Under the pieces are notes generated by a model, which made no database searches, had not been told where the DNA came from, and worked only from the letters and a program-made list of their open reading frames with translations. Positions 19,302 to 27,814 of a DNA stretch of 64,000 nt are shown in pieces. Where the stretch lies: the NCBI RefSeq assembly GCF_902143515.1, contig NZ_CABFVD010000001.1, forward strand, positions 1 through 64,000. The letters are read 5' to 3'. The position numbers were made by a program, and so were the translations under genes. Numbering within the stretch: the stretch's first letter is position 1; every line of letters begins with the position of its first letter. This DNA comes from Hathewaya massiliensis. GTDB lineage: Bacteria; Bacillota; Clostridia; Clostridiales; Clostridiaceae.

Positions 19302-19991
19302 CTATAATAATTCTTCTAAAGATCTAATTATTGGGTACTTACTTTTAAGATCATCTTGTCCGTACCTATCAATTAATATTGGAACTAATCCAAATTCCTC
19401 TGCTGCAAGTAAGTTAGATTCGCTATCATCAACGAAAATTACTTCCTTAGGATTTAATTTTATTTCATCAAGAGCTAGTCTAAATAGCTTTTTTTCTGAT
19501 TTATAAGAACCGTGAATTGAAGACATAACAAAGGTTTTAAAATATTTACGTAAATCTTTGTTTATAAAAACTCTTTCTAAAGATGGCCATGTGTCAGATA
19601 CTACCCCTAATATATATCTATCACTTAGCTTTTCTAAGGAAGGTTGTACATCATCAAAAAACAAAAACTTTTCATCATTATAAACATTGTCCTTAGCCAA
19701 ATCATTAATAATATTTTTACTTATATAAGGATATTTTATTTCATTTAATACAATTTCATAAAACTCCTTAAACATTAAAAACTCCTCTTCTTCAGTGATT
19801 ACAGTTAGAATTTTATTAATATGATTACATGCCTTTTCCATGGCAAGTTCAAGCTCATTCTCATTAATTTCAAAGTTTCCCTTATTAACTATATTAAAAA
19901 AATTTGGAGTTATAAACCAATGACCTGTCCTAGGCACATTTAATGTTCTTCCCGAATCAAACAATATAGCTTTTATATTTTTATATTCCAT
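19302..19991 (-). CDS. HAD-superfamily protein with atypical motif I
   Basis: The 229-residue protein has a HAD subfamily I layout. Motif I is LFDSGRTL (residues 10-17), motif II GVVSDTW near 133, a lysine in YKSEKKLF near 175, and motif IV IFVDDSESNL near 195. Motif I reads DSG instead of DxD, so the usual acid-base aspartate is glycine. That may lower or change phosphatase activity. No operon partner; a terminator follows. Confidence 0.75.
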   Translation of the reverse strand: MEYKNIKAILFDSGRTLNVPRTGHWFITPNFFNIVNKGNFEINENELELAMEKACNHINKILTVITEEEEFLMFKEFYEIVLNEIKYPYISKNIINDLAKDNVYNDEKFLFFDDVQPSLEKLSDRYILGVVSDTWPSLERVFINKDLRKYFKTFVMSSIHGSYKSEKKLFRLALDEIKLNPKEVIFVDDSESNLLAAEEFGLVPILIDRYGQDDLKSKYPIIRSLEELL

Positions 19992-20120
19992 AATAAAATC
20001 CCCTTTATATTAAATATGATTTACTCTATATTCATTTATATGTTGTATAACCTCATCACAATGATAGAATATTATATACTCAATTATTTCACTCTTAATA
20101 AATAAGATAAATTTTACTCT

Positions 20121-20960
20121 TTATAGTTTTACACCTTTAGCTAATAAAAACTCACCATTATCTACCATACTCTTTATACAATATGCTTTTTCTTCTAATC
20201 TTAATATTGTATCTATAGCTACTTTATCTTTCTCCAAAAGTTCCGCTGCTTTTCTAAATCCACTGGTAATACATGGGCTTCCCCCTAAAGTTATATTTAC
20301 AATTCCTGCATCTTTCATTAAATTTTCAAGTTCTTGAGACTCAAAAAAATGTCTTGGTGGTTGATTTACTTTTTCATGTTTTAATAGATCTCCTGTATTA
20401 ACCATCTTATCTATAGCCCAATATTCCGGTTGCCCAAAGAAAGATGTAAAATCAAAATCTTCTCTTCCCAATTGAGTTCTTATAACTCCCCACTTACTGT
20501 TAACACTAATAACTATATTTCCACCTTTTTTAGTAACTCTAACTAATTCACTTATTGCCTTTTCTGTATTTTCCATTAAGTAATTTAAAGGTGCTCCATA
20601 ACATACTACTGTATCAAATTTATTATCTTCAATCATTGATAGATTGCTTAAATCTGCCAAAATAAAATCCTCTACATTTGAAAGTAAATTCAATTCTCCT
20701 AATTTTTCTTTAGCTATGTTTAATTGTTCCTTTGAAATATCTAATAATGTAACCTTACTTCCACTTTTAGCAATTTCAATACTAAACCTTCCTGCACCAC
20801 ACCCTGCATCTAATACATTTTTTCCTTCTCCTATATGTTCTTTTAAAAAATGCATATGCAAATAATAGTTTATTCTATCGTAAGCAGATAAATCCAATCT
20901 TTCCCATTCCTTTATGCCATAATTATTATAAAATTCACTTACTTCTTTTGAATTGTACAT
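20121..20960 (-). CDS. class I SAM-dependent methyltransferase
   Basis: The 279-residue protein has the Rossmann methyltransferase motif I VLDAGCGAGRFS near residue 48, an acidic motif II (VTLLDIS near 73) and motif IV DTVVCYGAPLNYL near 115. The C-terminal part is divergent, with no recognisable substrate domain. It is one of two unrelated-looking small methyltransferases in this accessory stretch. Substrate unknown. Confidence 0.8.
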   Translation of the reverse strand: MYNSKEVSEFYNNYGIKEWERLDLSAYDRINYYLHMHFLKEHIGEGKNVLDAGCGAGRFSIEIAKSGSKVTLLDISKEQLNIAKEKLGELNLLSNVEDFILADLSNLSMIEDNKFDTVVCYGAPLNYLMENTEKAISELVRVTKKGGNIVISVNSKWGVIRTQLGREDFDFTSFFGQPEYWAIDKMVNTGDLLKHEKVNQPPRHFFESQELENLMKDAGIVNITLGGSPCITSGFRKAAELLEKDKVAIDTILRLEEKAYCIKSMVDNGEFLLAKGVKL

Positions 20961-21022
20961 AGTGTCTCCCCCTTTATTTTTTCTTCTTTATGTAATACAC
21001 TTGGATTTTGTAGTTGGAATTT

Positions 21023-21538
21023 TTACCCTTGGTTCAACTTTTTCCACTTTCGTATTTTTGTTCTAAAAGACTTGAACGGTGCAACAGTATTGATGTGAAT
21101 CCACTTCCATATTGGCCAATTGGAGGGAGTTGATGACGACCACTTTCTTCCCCCTTGTTGAAACAATTCTATATCTGTATAACTATTAATCAATTCAATA
21201 ATTTGTTGTTCTGCCTTTGTGAACATAGTACATAAGTCTTTTAGAGTATATCCATCGTATTGTTTGTAAAAATTTTCATATAAACCACCAAGATTATTCC
21301 ACTTATAGTCTGGAGTTGGCGTCATAACAATTTGCCCTTCTTTTTCTTGCTTCTCCCAATGCAGAATAAGATTCATCCATCCTAATTGATAAGCAATCAT
21401 TTGAGTAGGTGTTCTGTCAACTCCTTCAATTAGCTTATCTTTATCCTTTTCATTAATATCATTGAATTCCTCGACGAATAATTTTGCACGCTTTGAAATC
21501 TCTAAAATTAATTCTTGCCTATCTCCATATTCCTCCAA
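21023..21538 (-). CDS. ClbS/DfsB-family four-helix protein
   Basis: The 171-residue protein resembles the ClbS/DfsB (DUF1706) family by the segments DRTPTQMIAYQLGWM near 45 and the tryptophan-rich end SNWPIWKWIHINTVAPFKSF near 138. ClbS in E. coli is a colibactin self-resistance hydrolase, but most family members have unknown roles and no colibactin-like cluster is visible here. A palindrome lies just upstream of its ribosome site. Confidence 0.78.
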   Translation of the reverse strand: MEEYGDRQELILEISKRAKLFVEEFNDINEKDKDKLIEGVDRTPTQMIAYQLGWMNLILHWEKQEKEGQIVMTPTPDYKWNNLGGLYENFYKQYDGYTLKDLCTMFTKAEQQIIELINSYTDIELFQQGGRKWSSSTPSNWPIWKWIHINTVAPFKSFRTKIRKWKKLNQG

Positions 21539-21556
21539 TTTAACACCTCATTTCAA

Positions 21557-21590
21557 AATTACAATTATTGTTTAACCAATAATTGTAATT
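21557..21590 (-). promoter_or_regulatory. perfect palindrome ahead of the ClbS-like gene
   Basis: AATTACAATTATTG (21557-21570) is the exact complement of CAATAATTGTAATT (21577-21590) around a 6-base loop. It ends 18 bases upstream of the start codon, before the GAGGTG site. It could be a repressor operator or a 5' RNA hairpin. The remaining gap 21591-21935 shows nothing recognisable. Confidence 0.5.
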
Positions 21591-21935
21591 TATTAAATAC
21601 TTAGTACCTTAAATTCTAAACCTACCTATTTAAGTTTATTTCTTCTTTCTGAATCTCTTTCAATAAAGTTGTCCACTACAAATTATAGTGAGAAGTATAT
21701 ATTTTATTAGCAGTTATATAATTTAAGTCTTTAAACATTATAACCTAAATATTCTGGCAAATAACTCATTTTTCGATACTCATTAAAAATCTTAAAGCAT
21801 AACTTAAAACCATATATATTTATGCAAACAATATATTGCTTTGCTCTAATATTTTTTAAAGTCAGTAAACTAATTTAATTTAAGGCTAAATTTTAAAACA
21901 ATATTAAAAATATAGAACGTAGTGATTGTATTTTT

Positions 21936-22766
21936 TTACTTTTTATCTCCAAATGCATATATTACCGGCATATTAAAATGAAGTCCATCCCCTCTTTTAA
22001 ACTTTTCAAGTCCGTTAAATATCTCTGCCTTAAACTGTGCATATACTTCTGAACCTAATTTTTCAATTTCATCAAATATACCCCTTACCGCATTATTAAG
22101 CATTTCTTCCCACCAGTCGTCCTTGTCTGTATATACAACCTCTGAGTCTTCTTCATGAACTTTAATATTCTCAAATCCTGAATCATATAATATTTTTATT
22201 ACATCGCCTACATTATCAAACTTTAGAATGTCCACCTGTTTACTATTTGAATTCTTTAAATCTGTTTTTAAATATTTTTGTATTATTTCAGTTAACCACT
22301 TTTGATCTTCTTGTACACCCCAGATACTAAATCCCGCTTGTCCCCCATGTTTTAACACGCTTAATATATCACTTAATTTGTTTTCACTGCATAAAAGATA
22401 TCCAATTCCAAATCCACAAATAACATTATCAAAATACTCTTCTTTAAAATTCAAAGATTGAGCATTCATCTTCTTTACTGTTGCATTACATATATTGCTA
22501 TCTAAAATATCCTTATAAGTTTCATTTACCATAACTTCTGAATTATCTATACCTATAACATGTCCGTATTTTCCCACCTTTTTTATAGCAGGAAAAAGCG
22601 ATGCCCCTCTCCCCATTCCAACATCCAATACTGTTGCAGATTTTTGAATATTTGAAAGTTCAATTAACCTATTACCAAAGTCATCCCAATATTTAGGTCC
22701 AGTTTTTCCAAAGTTAGAAGCAACCTTGTCCCATACATTAATAACTTTTTCCTTTTCGGCATACAT
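21936..22766 (-). CDS. class I SAM-dependent methyltransferase (UbiE-like)
   Basis: The 276-residue methyltransferase has motif I VLDVGMGRGASLFP near residue 46, VIGIDNS (motif II) near 71, DNVICGFGIGYLL (motif IV) near 113 and KHGGQAGFSIWG (post-I/motif V area) near 142. It belongs to the broad Methyltransf_11/UbiE-like group. It stands alone between unrelated genes and its substrate is unknown. Confidence 0.82.
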   Translation of the reverse strand: MYAEKEKVINVWDKVASNFGKTGPKYWDDFGNRLIELSNIQKSATVLDVGMGRGASLFPAIKKVGKYGHVIGIDNSEVMVNETYKDILDSNICNATVKKMNAQSLNFKEEYFDNVICGFGIGYLLCSENKLSDILSVLKHGGQAGFSIWGVQEDQKWLTEIIQKYLKTDLKNSNSKQVDILKFDNVGDVIKILYDSGFENIKVHEEDSEVVYTDKDDWWEEMLNNAVRGIFDEIEKLGSEVYAQFKAEIFNGLEKFKRGDGLHFNMPVIYAFGDKK

Positions 22767-22909
22767 ACATAATCTCTCCTTTTTGTTTATTGCTATATAC
22801 TAATATACCTTTACAATAATATTTTACTGTTGTAACATTTTTCCGAAAAATACACTGAATCATAAAAAATGTTACTAAAATGAAGCTAAAATGTTGACCT
22901 TTTGACATA

Positions 22910-23257
22910 TTACTCAATGTAATCTGGTAATCTTTCCTCTATGTTACATCCATCTAATGAATACCAAGTTATTTTTTCAATAACATCACGTAAACTTTTG
23001 CCATGAAATACTTTAGCATTTACAATATCCTCTAATTTAGCATAATCATATGCTTGTGAGCCATCTGGCACTAATCCATACCAATATATTTCTTTGCCAC
23101 GTTCATCTCTATCTGGCATTTTTCCAAGCCAACAATCTTCATATTCTGTGTCATTATCAATACAAAAGTTCATTTCAATACAAGAATTATATTTTACTAC
23201 ATCCCTATTTAATACTGTTATTAAATCTTGCAATTTAATTTTTACCAATATGCTCAC
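22910..23257 (-). CDS. uncharacterised 115-residue protein
   Basis: I do not recognise a named domain. The protein is soluble, with a tryptophan- and tyrosine-rich middle (CWLGKMPDRDERGKEIYWYG near residue 43) and a C-terminal segment GKSLRDVIEKITWYSLDGC. There is no signal peptide or membrane span. It starts at an ATG after GGGGTG, and a decayed peptidase fragment lies just upstream. Confidence 0.6.
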   Translation of the reverse strand: MSILVKIKLQDLITVLNRDVVKYNSCIEMNFCIDNDTEYEDCWLGKMPDRDERGKEIYWYGLVPDGSQAYDYAKLEDIVNAKVFHGKSLRDVIEKITWYSLDGCNIEERLPDYIE

Positions 23258-23275
23258 CCCCTCAATATACTATAA

Positions 23276-23490
23276 TTATTTTAACCATTCCTCTATAATT
23301 GATACTTTCTTTTCAGTAGCATTTAGTTCAATCTCACATCCTATAGGTAATGTAAACATTGGATGTGTATGACAACAATCAAAAGCTGCAATGAATGGTA
23401 ACTCCTTATCTCCTAATACTTCTAATAGTATTTGAGTTCATTCCTCAATTGTAGACATAATACACTTAACTTCTGGATTTCTATAATATG
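23276..23490 (-). pseudogene. relic of an S66-family LD-carboxypeptidase (MccF-like)
   Basis: Reading the minus strand gives NPEVKCIMSTI, as found near the N-terminus of S66 peptidases. It runs straight into EE-stop-TQILLEVL and PFIAAFDCCHTHPMFTLPIG, as found near their C-terminus where the catalytic histidine lies. The middle of the gene (some 200 residues) is missing, and a TGA stands where the family usually has Trp. It ends at TAA 23276. An internal deletion plus nonsense mutation is the simplest reading. Confidence 0.6.
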
Positions 23491-24231
23491 TTACTTATCC
23501 CAAGTATAGATTTTCCATGTCTTATTTTTATGTTCAATAGTTCCCTTAACATCTGCTCTATACTTGTTTCTCTCAAGATTATTATACATTTCATCCATAT
23601 CTGCATAATGACCAATCGTATAGTAATCTACACTAATACATTTATTATCTTTATATATATTGGAAAAGTCTATTAACAGCCCATTCCTGGTTAATTCAAA
23701 TATTTTATTCTTTATATCTTCAGCCATAGGATATATTTTTCTTCTTTTATTTGTTGAAAAACTATCTATAATTTTATTTGCTATTATATCTTTAAATACC
23801 TCCATATCTCTACAATACAATTTACAAACCCATCCATCATCATGAGCAAGATAAACAAAATTATTATTTATTCTGTTAAAAAACGGCGATTTTAAGGGTT
23901 TACAAAAATGCGATAAATATAATACTTCTGCCTTTTCTTCAGGTGTACAATTATTCAAATCTATTTCATTACTATAATCTATCCAATGGAAATTACCTAA
24001 CCCGTAAATATCTTCTTTTGATAATTCAAAAATCTCTTCTTTTCCATTAGCAGTCTCTAAGAACCAACTTCTATTATAATTATTAGTAATATACTCTCCA
24101 TCAGTTACTAAAATATTTTCTAACCCTATTGGACTACATCTAATAAACTCTTTAAATTCCATTCCATAATATAAAAAATAATTTTCATTAAAATTTGCAT
24201 TTATATAAAATACATCTCTTATTCTTCTCAT
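23491..24231 (-). CDS. uncharacterised 246-residue protein
   Basis: I do not recognise a family. The protein is soluble, rich in aromatic residues and Asn, with no signal, membrane span or obvious catalytic motif. Distinct segments are FHWIDYSNEIDLNNCTPEEK near 80 and YLAHDDGWVCKLYCRD near 127. It ends at TAA 23491, directly before the S66 peptidase relic. It is a lone minus-strand gene like its neighbours. Confidence 0.6.
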   Translation of the reverse strand: MRRIRDVFYINANFNENYFLYYGMEFKEFIRCSPIGLENILVTDGEYITNNYNRSWFLETANGKEEIFELSKEDIYGLGNFHWIDYSNEIDLNNCTPEEKAEVLYLSHFCKPLKSPFFNRINNNFVYLAHDDGWVCKLYCRDMEVFKDIIANKIIDSFSTNKRRKIYPMAEDIKNKIFELTRNGLLIDFSNIYKDNKCISVDYYTIGHYADMDEMYNNLERNKYRADVKGTIEHKNKTWKIYTWDK

Positions 24232-24344
24232 AAATTTAAAACTCCTCTTATTTCACATTATCTTATAATTATCTAATATTTTTACTAGCTATAATACCAT
24301 TAAGTTAAATTTAATTTACTGTAAATATGCAAATTGATTTTATC

Positions 24345-24815
24345 CTACTTAACAAATTTATCATCAATCATTTTTACTTTTTCAGTTCTCCCCATTAGTT
24401 CATAATAATTACGCCATTCCTTTACTGATTGAAGTGGGATTTTTACACCATTAATCTCTTCATAGTCCATAATATCGCCTTTATGAAGTGGAAAATAAAA
24501 ATCTCTCCCCTTATTCACTATTACAAACCCTGCCATTACATCAATATCCACATCCTCAACTTTAAACTCAAGAAATTCTTTACTTTTGTATTGAATATTT
24601 GTAGTTTTAGGCTGTAGTTCTCCTAAATGCAATAATATATTCTTTAATGCTTCCACATCACTTTCTGCAACCATTATATCTATATCATGAAATTCACTTG
24701 AAATTCCCTTTATATATAATAAAAGAGAGGCACCTATTGCCCATGTAATATTATTATCATTTAATTGTTTCCCAATTTTAGAAAGAACTTTAAATTTCTC
24801 TTCTACTTCTGTCAT
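24345..24815 (-). CDS. nucleotidyltransferase-fold protein
   Basis: The 156-residue protein resembles the minimal nucleotidyltransferase fold. WAIGASLLLYIKGI (residues 21-34) is followed by SEFHDIDIMV, which supplies the paired aspartates, and a third acidic strand is likely in EVDDIDVMAG near 100. Similar proteins occur as antitoxin-like (MNT, AbiEii) or aminoglycoside-modifying relatives. A kinase-like gene lies 23 bases upstream, so the pair may be co-transcribed. Substrate unknown. Confidence 0.65.
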   Translation of the reverse strand: MTEVEEKFKVLSKIGKQLNDNNITWAIGASLLLYIKGISSEFHDIDIMVAESDVEALKNILLHLGELQPKTTNIQYKSKEFLEFKVEDVDIDVMAGFVIVNKGRDFYFPLHKGDIMDYEEINGVKIPLQSVKEWRNYYELMGRTEKVKMIDDKFVK

Positions 24816-24838
24816 ACTTCTCCTCCATAAACTACTAT

Positions 24839-25342
24839 TTATTTTATTACATCCTGATAAACCATATCCACTATTTCATTTAAGCTTAATTCTTTGTGAA
24901 GACATACCTCATGGATACTTGCTAATAAATCCTTTTCTTTCCACCAACTTCTCATCTCTTTCTCTCCAAATTCATTTGAGTTAGGTTTTTGTTTATGACG
25001 TTTTAATGTTTCTTTAAAAGGTAGGTCAAAATAATATGCAAAAATATTGTCTTTAAACTCATCCTTCAAGTTTTCAAATAAGTTTTCATACCATTTTGAA
25101 TTTAAAATACCTTCTAAAATTACAACCTTACAATTCTTTTTACCATGTAGTGCAAGTTCATTTATTAATTTACTAGCCTCTGTGTTAGGTCCATCTTTTT
25201 CATACAGCATATCTCGTCTAACCACATCTTGGGAAATCAACATTGTGCCTCGTCCAAACTTTCTTTGTAAAGTCTTGCCCAATGTACTCTTGCCACTTCC
25301 AGAATTACCTCTAATTATTACTAATTTTGTTACATTGTCCAT
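24839..25342 (-). CDS. P-loop kinase-like AAA/zeta-type protein
   Basis: The 167-residue P-loop protein has Walker A RGNSGSGKST (residues 10-19) and a following ISQDVVRRDML segment typical of small-molecule kinases (the SQD aspartate as possible base). ILEGILNS near 77 is the Walker B-like strand, and the lid-type segment is LKRHKQKP near 122. It looks like a nucleotide or small-metabolite kinase, or a relative of zeta toxins. It is 23 bases upstream of the nucleotidyltransferase-fold gene. Confidence 0.7.
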   Translation of the reverse strand: MDNVTKLVIIRGNSGSGKSTLGKTLQRKFGRGTMLISQDVVRRDMLYEKDGPNTEASKLINELALHGKKNCKVVILEGILNSKWYENLFENLKDEFKDNIFAYYFDLPFKETLKRHKQKPNSNEFGEKEMRSWWKEKDLLASIHEVCLHKELSLNEIVDMVYQDVIK

Positions 25343-25379
25343 TCAATATATCCCCTTCTCAATCGCCTGAATAAAAATT

Positions 25380-25500
25380 TATCTATTTACATTTATGCCA
25401 ATTATAAAAATCTTTTAGGTCTGCTTTTCGTTCCTGTGATAAGTCTGTTTTCTTAATACCTTGAATTGCACCTTCCAGTGATAACAATCTATTTTTATAA
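25380..25500 (-). pseudogene. C-terminal relic of an unidentified gene
   Basis: The minus strand reads about 38 in-frame codons (ending SLEGAIQGIKKTDLSQERK, then FYNWHKCK and TAG at 25389) with normal clostridial codon use but no start. It joins directly to the copied ParB-like fragment at 25501. I do not recognise the parent. Confidence 0.35.
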
Positions 25501-25612
25501 CCCCTCTAAATAGTCTCCTGGCTCTGTAAAATCTGCCCTTACCTTAGAATATCCCTTTGTAATTCCGTAATAAAGCCGAGTATGACCATCCATAAACATA
25601 GAATAATCATAG
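25501..25612 (-). pseudogene. partial copy of the ParB-like gene at 26827
   Basis: About 110 bases are nearly identical to 26951-27060 inside the ParB-like gene, differing at only a few positions. The copied part covers the segment DGHTRLYYAIKKGYSKVRAY to the GDYLEG motif. Everything either side of it is missing, so this is a relic of a duplicated gene or of recombination between related cassettes. Confidence 0.75.
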
Positions 25613-25637
25613 AAGATTAGAGACTATATGTTTTTAT

Positions 25638-26129
25638 TTACATGAGAGTTTCAAGCAAGTATTCATCCATATTTTTTCTAAATTCTCCATAACTGTTAAT
25701 GGATCCATTGCTAATCTTTTTAAAACCTATTCCTTCATGGAGTTTTATTGATGCTATATTTTTATTTGAAATATGCACAAATATATTCTCCTTAGTTGTA
25801 TTTCGTAATATATGTATTCCTTTTATGACAATAGATTTTCCTACACCCTTTCTCCTTTCAGGCGGAATTACTTCCAGCCCCTCTATTAACCATTTATTAT
25901 TACAAAAAGGAGTTTTCCAAAACCTTGTAACACCTATAATATTATTTTGTTCTTCAGCAATAATTGTAAATTTATCACCTGGAATTTTATCAGAAAACCA
26001 ACTTTCCCACCATTTAACGCAATCCTCAAAATTTTCCGGTTCAGAATAAGTCAATACCTGCGATAATTGTTTTACTAACTGTTCATTTACATCTGTGCTT
26101 TCAACCCTTTTAATAGATATTATACTCAC
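25638..26129 (-). CDS. GNAT-family N-acetyltransferase
   Basis: The 163-residue protein has the acetyl-CoA binding motif A as VIPPERRKGVGKSIVIKG near residue 87, preceded by GVTRFWKTPF (strand beta4). SNKNIASIKLHEGIGFKKI near 121 is the typical C-terminal NxxSxxLxxxxGF-like region. Acceptor unknown. Lone minus-strand gene with GGAGGGGG before the start. Confidence 0.8.
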   Translation of the reverse strand: MSIISIKRVESTDVNEQLVKQLSQVLTYSEPENFEDCVKWWESWFSDKIPGDKFTIIAEEQNNIIGVTRFWKTPFCNNKWLIEGLEVIPPERRKGVGKSIVIKGIHILRNTTKENIFVHISNKNIASIKLHEGIGFKKISNGSINSYGEFRKNMDEYLLETLM

Positions 26130-26267
26130 GATAGTTCCCCCTCCTTTACTTTCGTTATAATTTACTATTATGCAGCACTCTTCATACCCATAATACGATT
26201 AAGCTAAAATTATATTACTGTCCCCCTGCAAATTTGGAATTTGTAACTGAAATAAATCAAATCCTAT

Positions 26268-26708
26268 CTACAACTTCTGCATATATATTTTTTCTTCTTC
26301 TCCCCAAGGAGCAATTTTTCTATCAATTACACAGAAACCATATTTTTCATATAGATTGATATGGTCACTTACTAAATATACTTTCTCGAATCCCAAGCCT
26401 TTTAGATATTTAATAGCATTTTGAATAAGTTTTTGACTTAGTCTGTGACCTCTATACGCTTCTCCAACAAACATAAAGCTAATATAAGGTGTATATTCTA
26501 CGTTGGGAATACAATCTGTTTTTGAAACAGTACAATAACCTGCAATTTCACCCTTTTCAATTGCAACAAGCACTTTTTCCCATTCTGTAAACATTTCTTT
26601 TTTCATTAATATAGACAAATTTTTTCCAGCACGCCAAGAGCAATCCTCAGCATAACTTATAACTTGTTCCCATTCACTATCACGTGATGTAATTGTTTTA
26701 ATTTCCAT
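26268..26708 (-). CDS. GNAT-family N-acetyltransferase
   Basis: The 146-residue protein has motif A as FVGEAYRGHRLSQKLIQNAI near residue 80 and the terminal region LVSDHINLYEKYGFCVIDRK near 112, matching the short single-domain GNAT form. GGAGGTAACG precedes the ATG. The acceptor molecule cannot be predicted. Confidence 0.82.
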   Translation of the reverse strand: MEIKTITSRDSEWEQVISYAEDCSWRAGKNLSILMKKEMFTEWEKVLVAIEKGEIAGYCTVSKTDCIPNVEYTPYISFMFVGEAYRGHRLSQKLIQNAIKYLKGLGFEKVYLVSDHINLYEKYGFCVIDRKIAPWGEEEKIYMQKL

Positions 26709-26826
26709 TCGTTACCTCCATAATTTGCAGCTGGCTATTTGATTTTTGCCCTCCTATGATTTGTTACGTTTAAATAGATTTTTTTATCATACATCCCCTT
26801 TTATTATCTACTTAGACTCTCATTTT

Positions 26827-27444
26827 TTATTCCATCTCTTTAAAAAAATCATCACAAAACTTATTCCATTTTATTTTATATTCTTCATGAGATACTAATT
26901 TTAAATCATAAGGTGAATAAACCTTTCTCTTCCTTGCCTCCTCTACAAATCCCTCTAAATAGTCTCCTGGCTCTGTAAAATATGCCCTTACCTTAGAATA
27001 TCCCTTTTTGATGGCGTAATAAAGTCGAGTATGACCATCCATAGATATAAAATAATCATTTATTTTAGCTAAAGGAATACAGATATCTTCTTCACTTTCT
27101 ATAAAAGATTCTATAGCCTTAACCTTATCTATATCCACAAAAAACTGAGAGGGTTGAATATCCTTTAAACTTATATAAAAGATATCCTTGCGTGGTAAAG
27201 ATTTTATTAATTTCATATTTTCATCATAAAAATAAATAATATGCTCTGAATAAAATCTAAATTCATCTATCAATTTAAACACATCAATTTCCTTATCAAA
27301 GGATACAATAGCAGAATCTTTATTTAGTATTTTAAAACTGCACTTATATTTTCCATCAACAATAAAAGCACCATGTTGCCTTAAGATGTCTTTATCAAAT
27401 CTATCATCATCATAGATATTAATTCTTTGTATTTTACTACTCAT
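26827..27444 (-). CDS. ParB-like nuclease-domain protein
   Basis: The 205-residue protein contains a ParB/sulfiredoxin-like segment (about 105-175). IPLAKINDYFISMDGHTRLY carries the DGHxR motif of that fold, and YSKVRAYFTEPGDYLEGF follows. There is no helix-turn-helix and no ParA neighbour, so chromosome partition is unlikely. ATG 27444 is chosen because AAAGGAC lies 10 bases upstream. Part of the gene is duplicated at 25501-25612. Its role in this cassette-like region is unknown. Confidence 0.65.
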   Translation of the reverse strand: MSSKIQRINIYDDDRFDKDILRQHGAFIVDGKYKCSFKILNKDSAIVSFDKEIDVFKLIDEFRFYSEHIIYFYDENMKLIKSLPRKDIFYISLKDIQPSQFFVDIDKVKAIESFIESEEDICIPLAKINDYFISMDGHTRLYYAIKKGYSKVRAYFTEPGDYLEGFVEEARKRKVYSPYDLKLVSHEEYKIKWNKFCDDFFKEME

Positions 27445-27814
27445 TTCCACAGGTCCTTTCTACTTAATAATTACTTGCTAATATTTAATTCCATAATCTA
27501 TATTAAAAATCTTATTTATTAAGTTGTTTTACATCTTTTCTATGTGACATTATATAAATAATATTATACACTGCTATAAAGGGAATAGTATGATTTATTG
27601 CAAAATAATACTGTGAATAAAGAAATAATTAAATTAAAAACAACACAACAATTATTTTATATATTGGCTTAGGTCTATTTAAAACATAATAAGTAATTAA
27701 TTACTTATTTATAAATATTATACATAAATCGTATAAAATAGTAGACCGAATGTTCAGAATATGGTATATTATTTTTAACAATATTATTATTGTTAAAAAT
27801 AATATACCAAAGGG
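27445..27814. other. AT-rich intergenic region with a long palindrome
   Basis: This 370-base divergent gap lies between the ParB-like and amidase genes. Apart from the palindrome at 27763-27808 it is featureless AT-rich sequence, and I see no gene in it. Confidence 0.5.
27763..27808 (+). promoter_or_regulatory. perfect 18-bp palindrome upstream of the amidase gene
   Basis: GGTATATTATTTTTAACA (27763-27780) is complementary to TGTTAAAAATAATATACC (27791-27808) with a 10-base AT loop. It ends just before the AAAGGGGTG ribosome site of the amidase gene. It has no T run, so an operator or a 5' leader hairpin is more likely than a terminator. Confidence 0.55.

Noticed and set aside
26827-27444. Chromosome partition protein ParB
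   Set aside because: It lacks the DNA-binding half and a ParA partner; only the small ParB-like fold motif is present.
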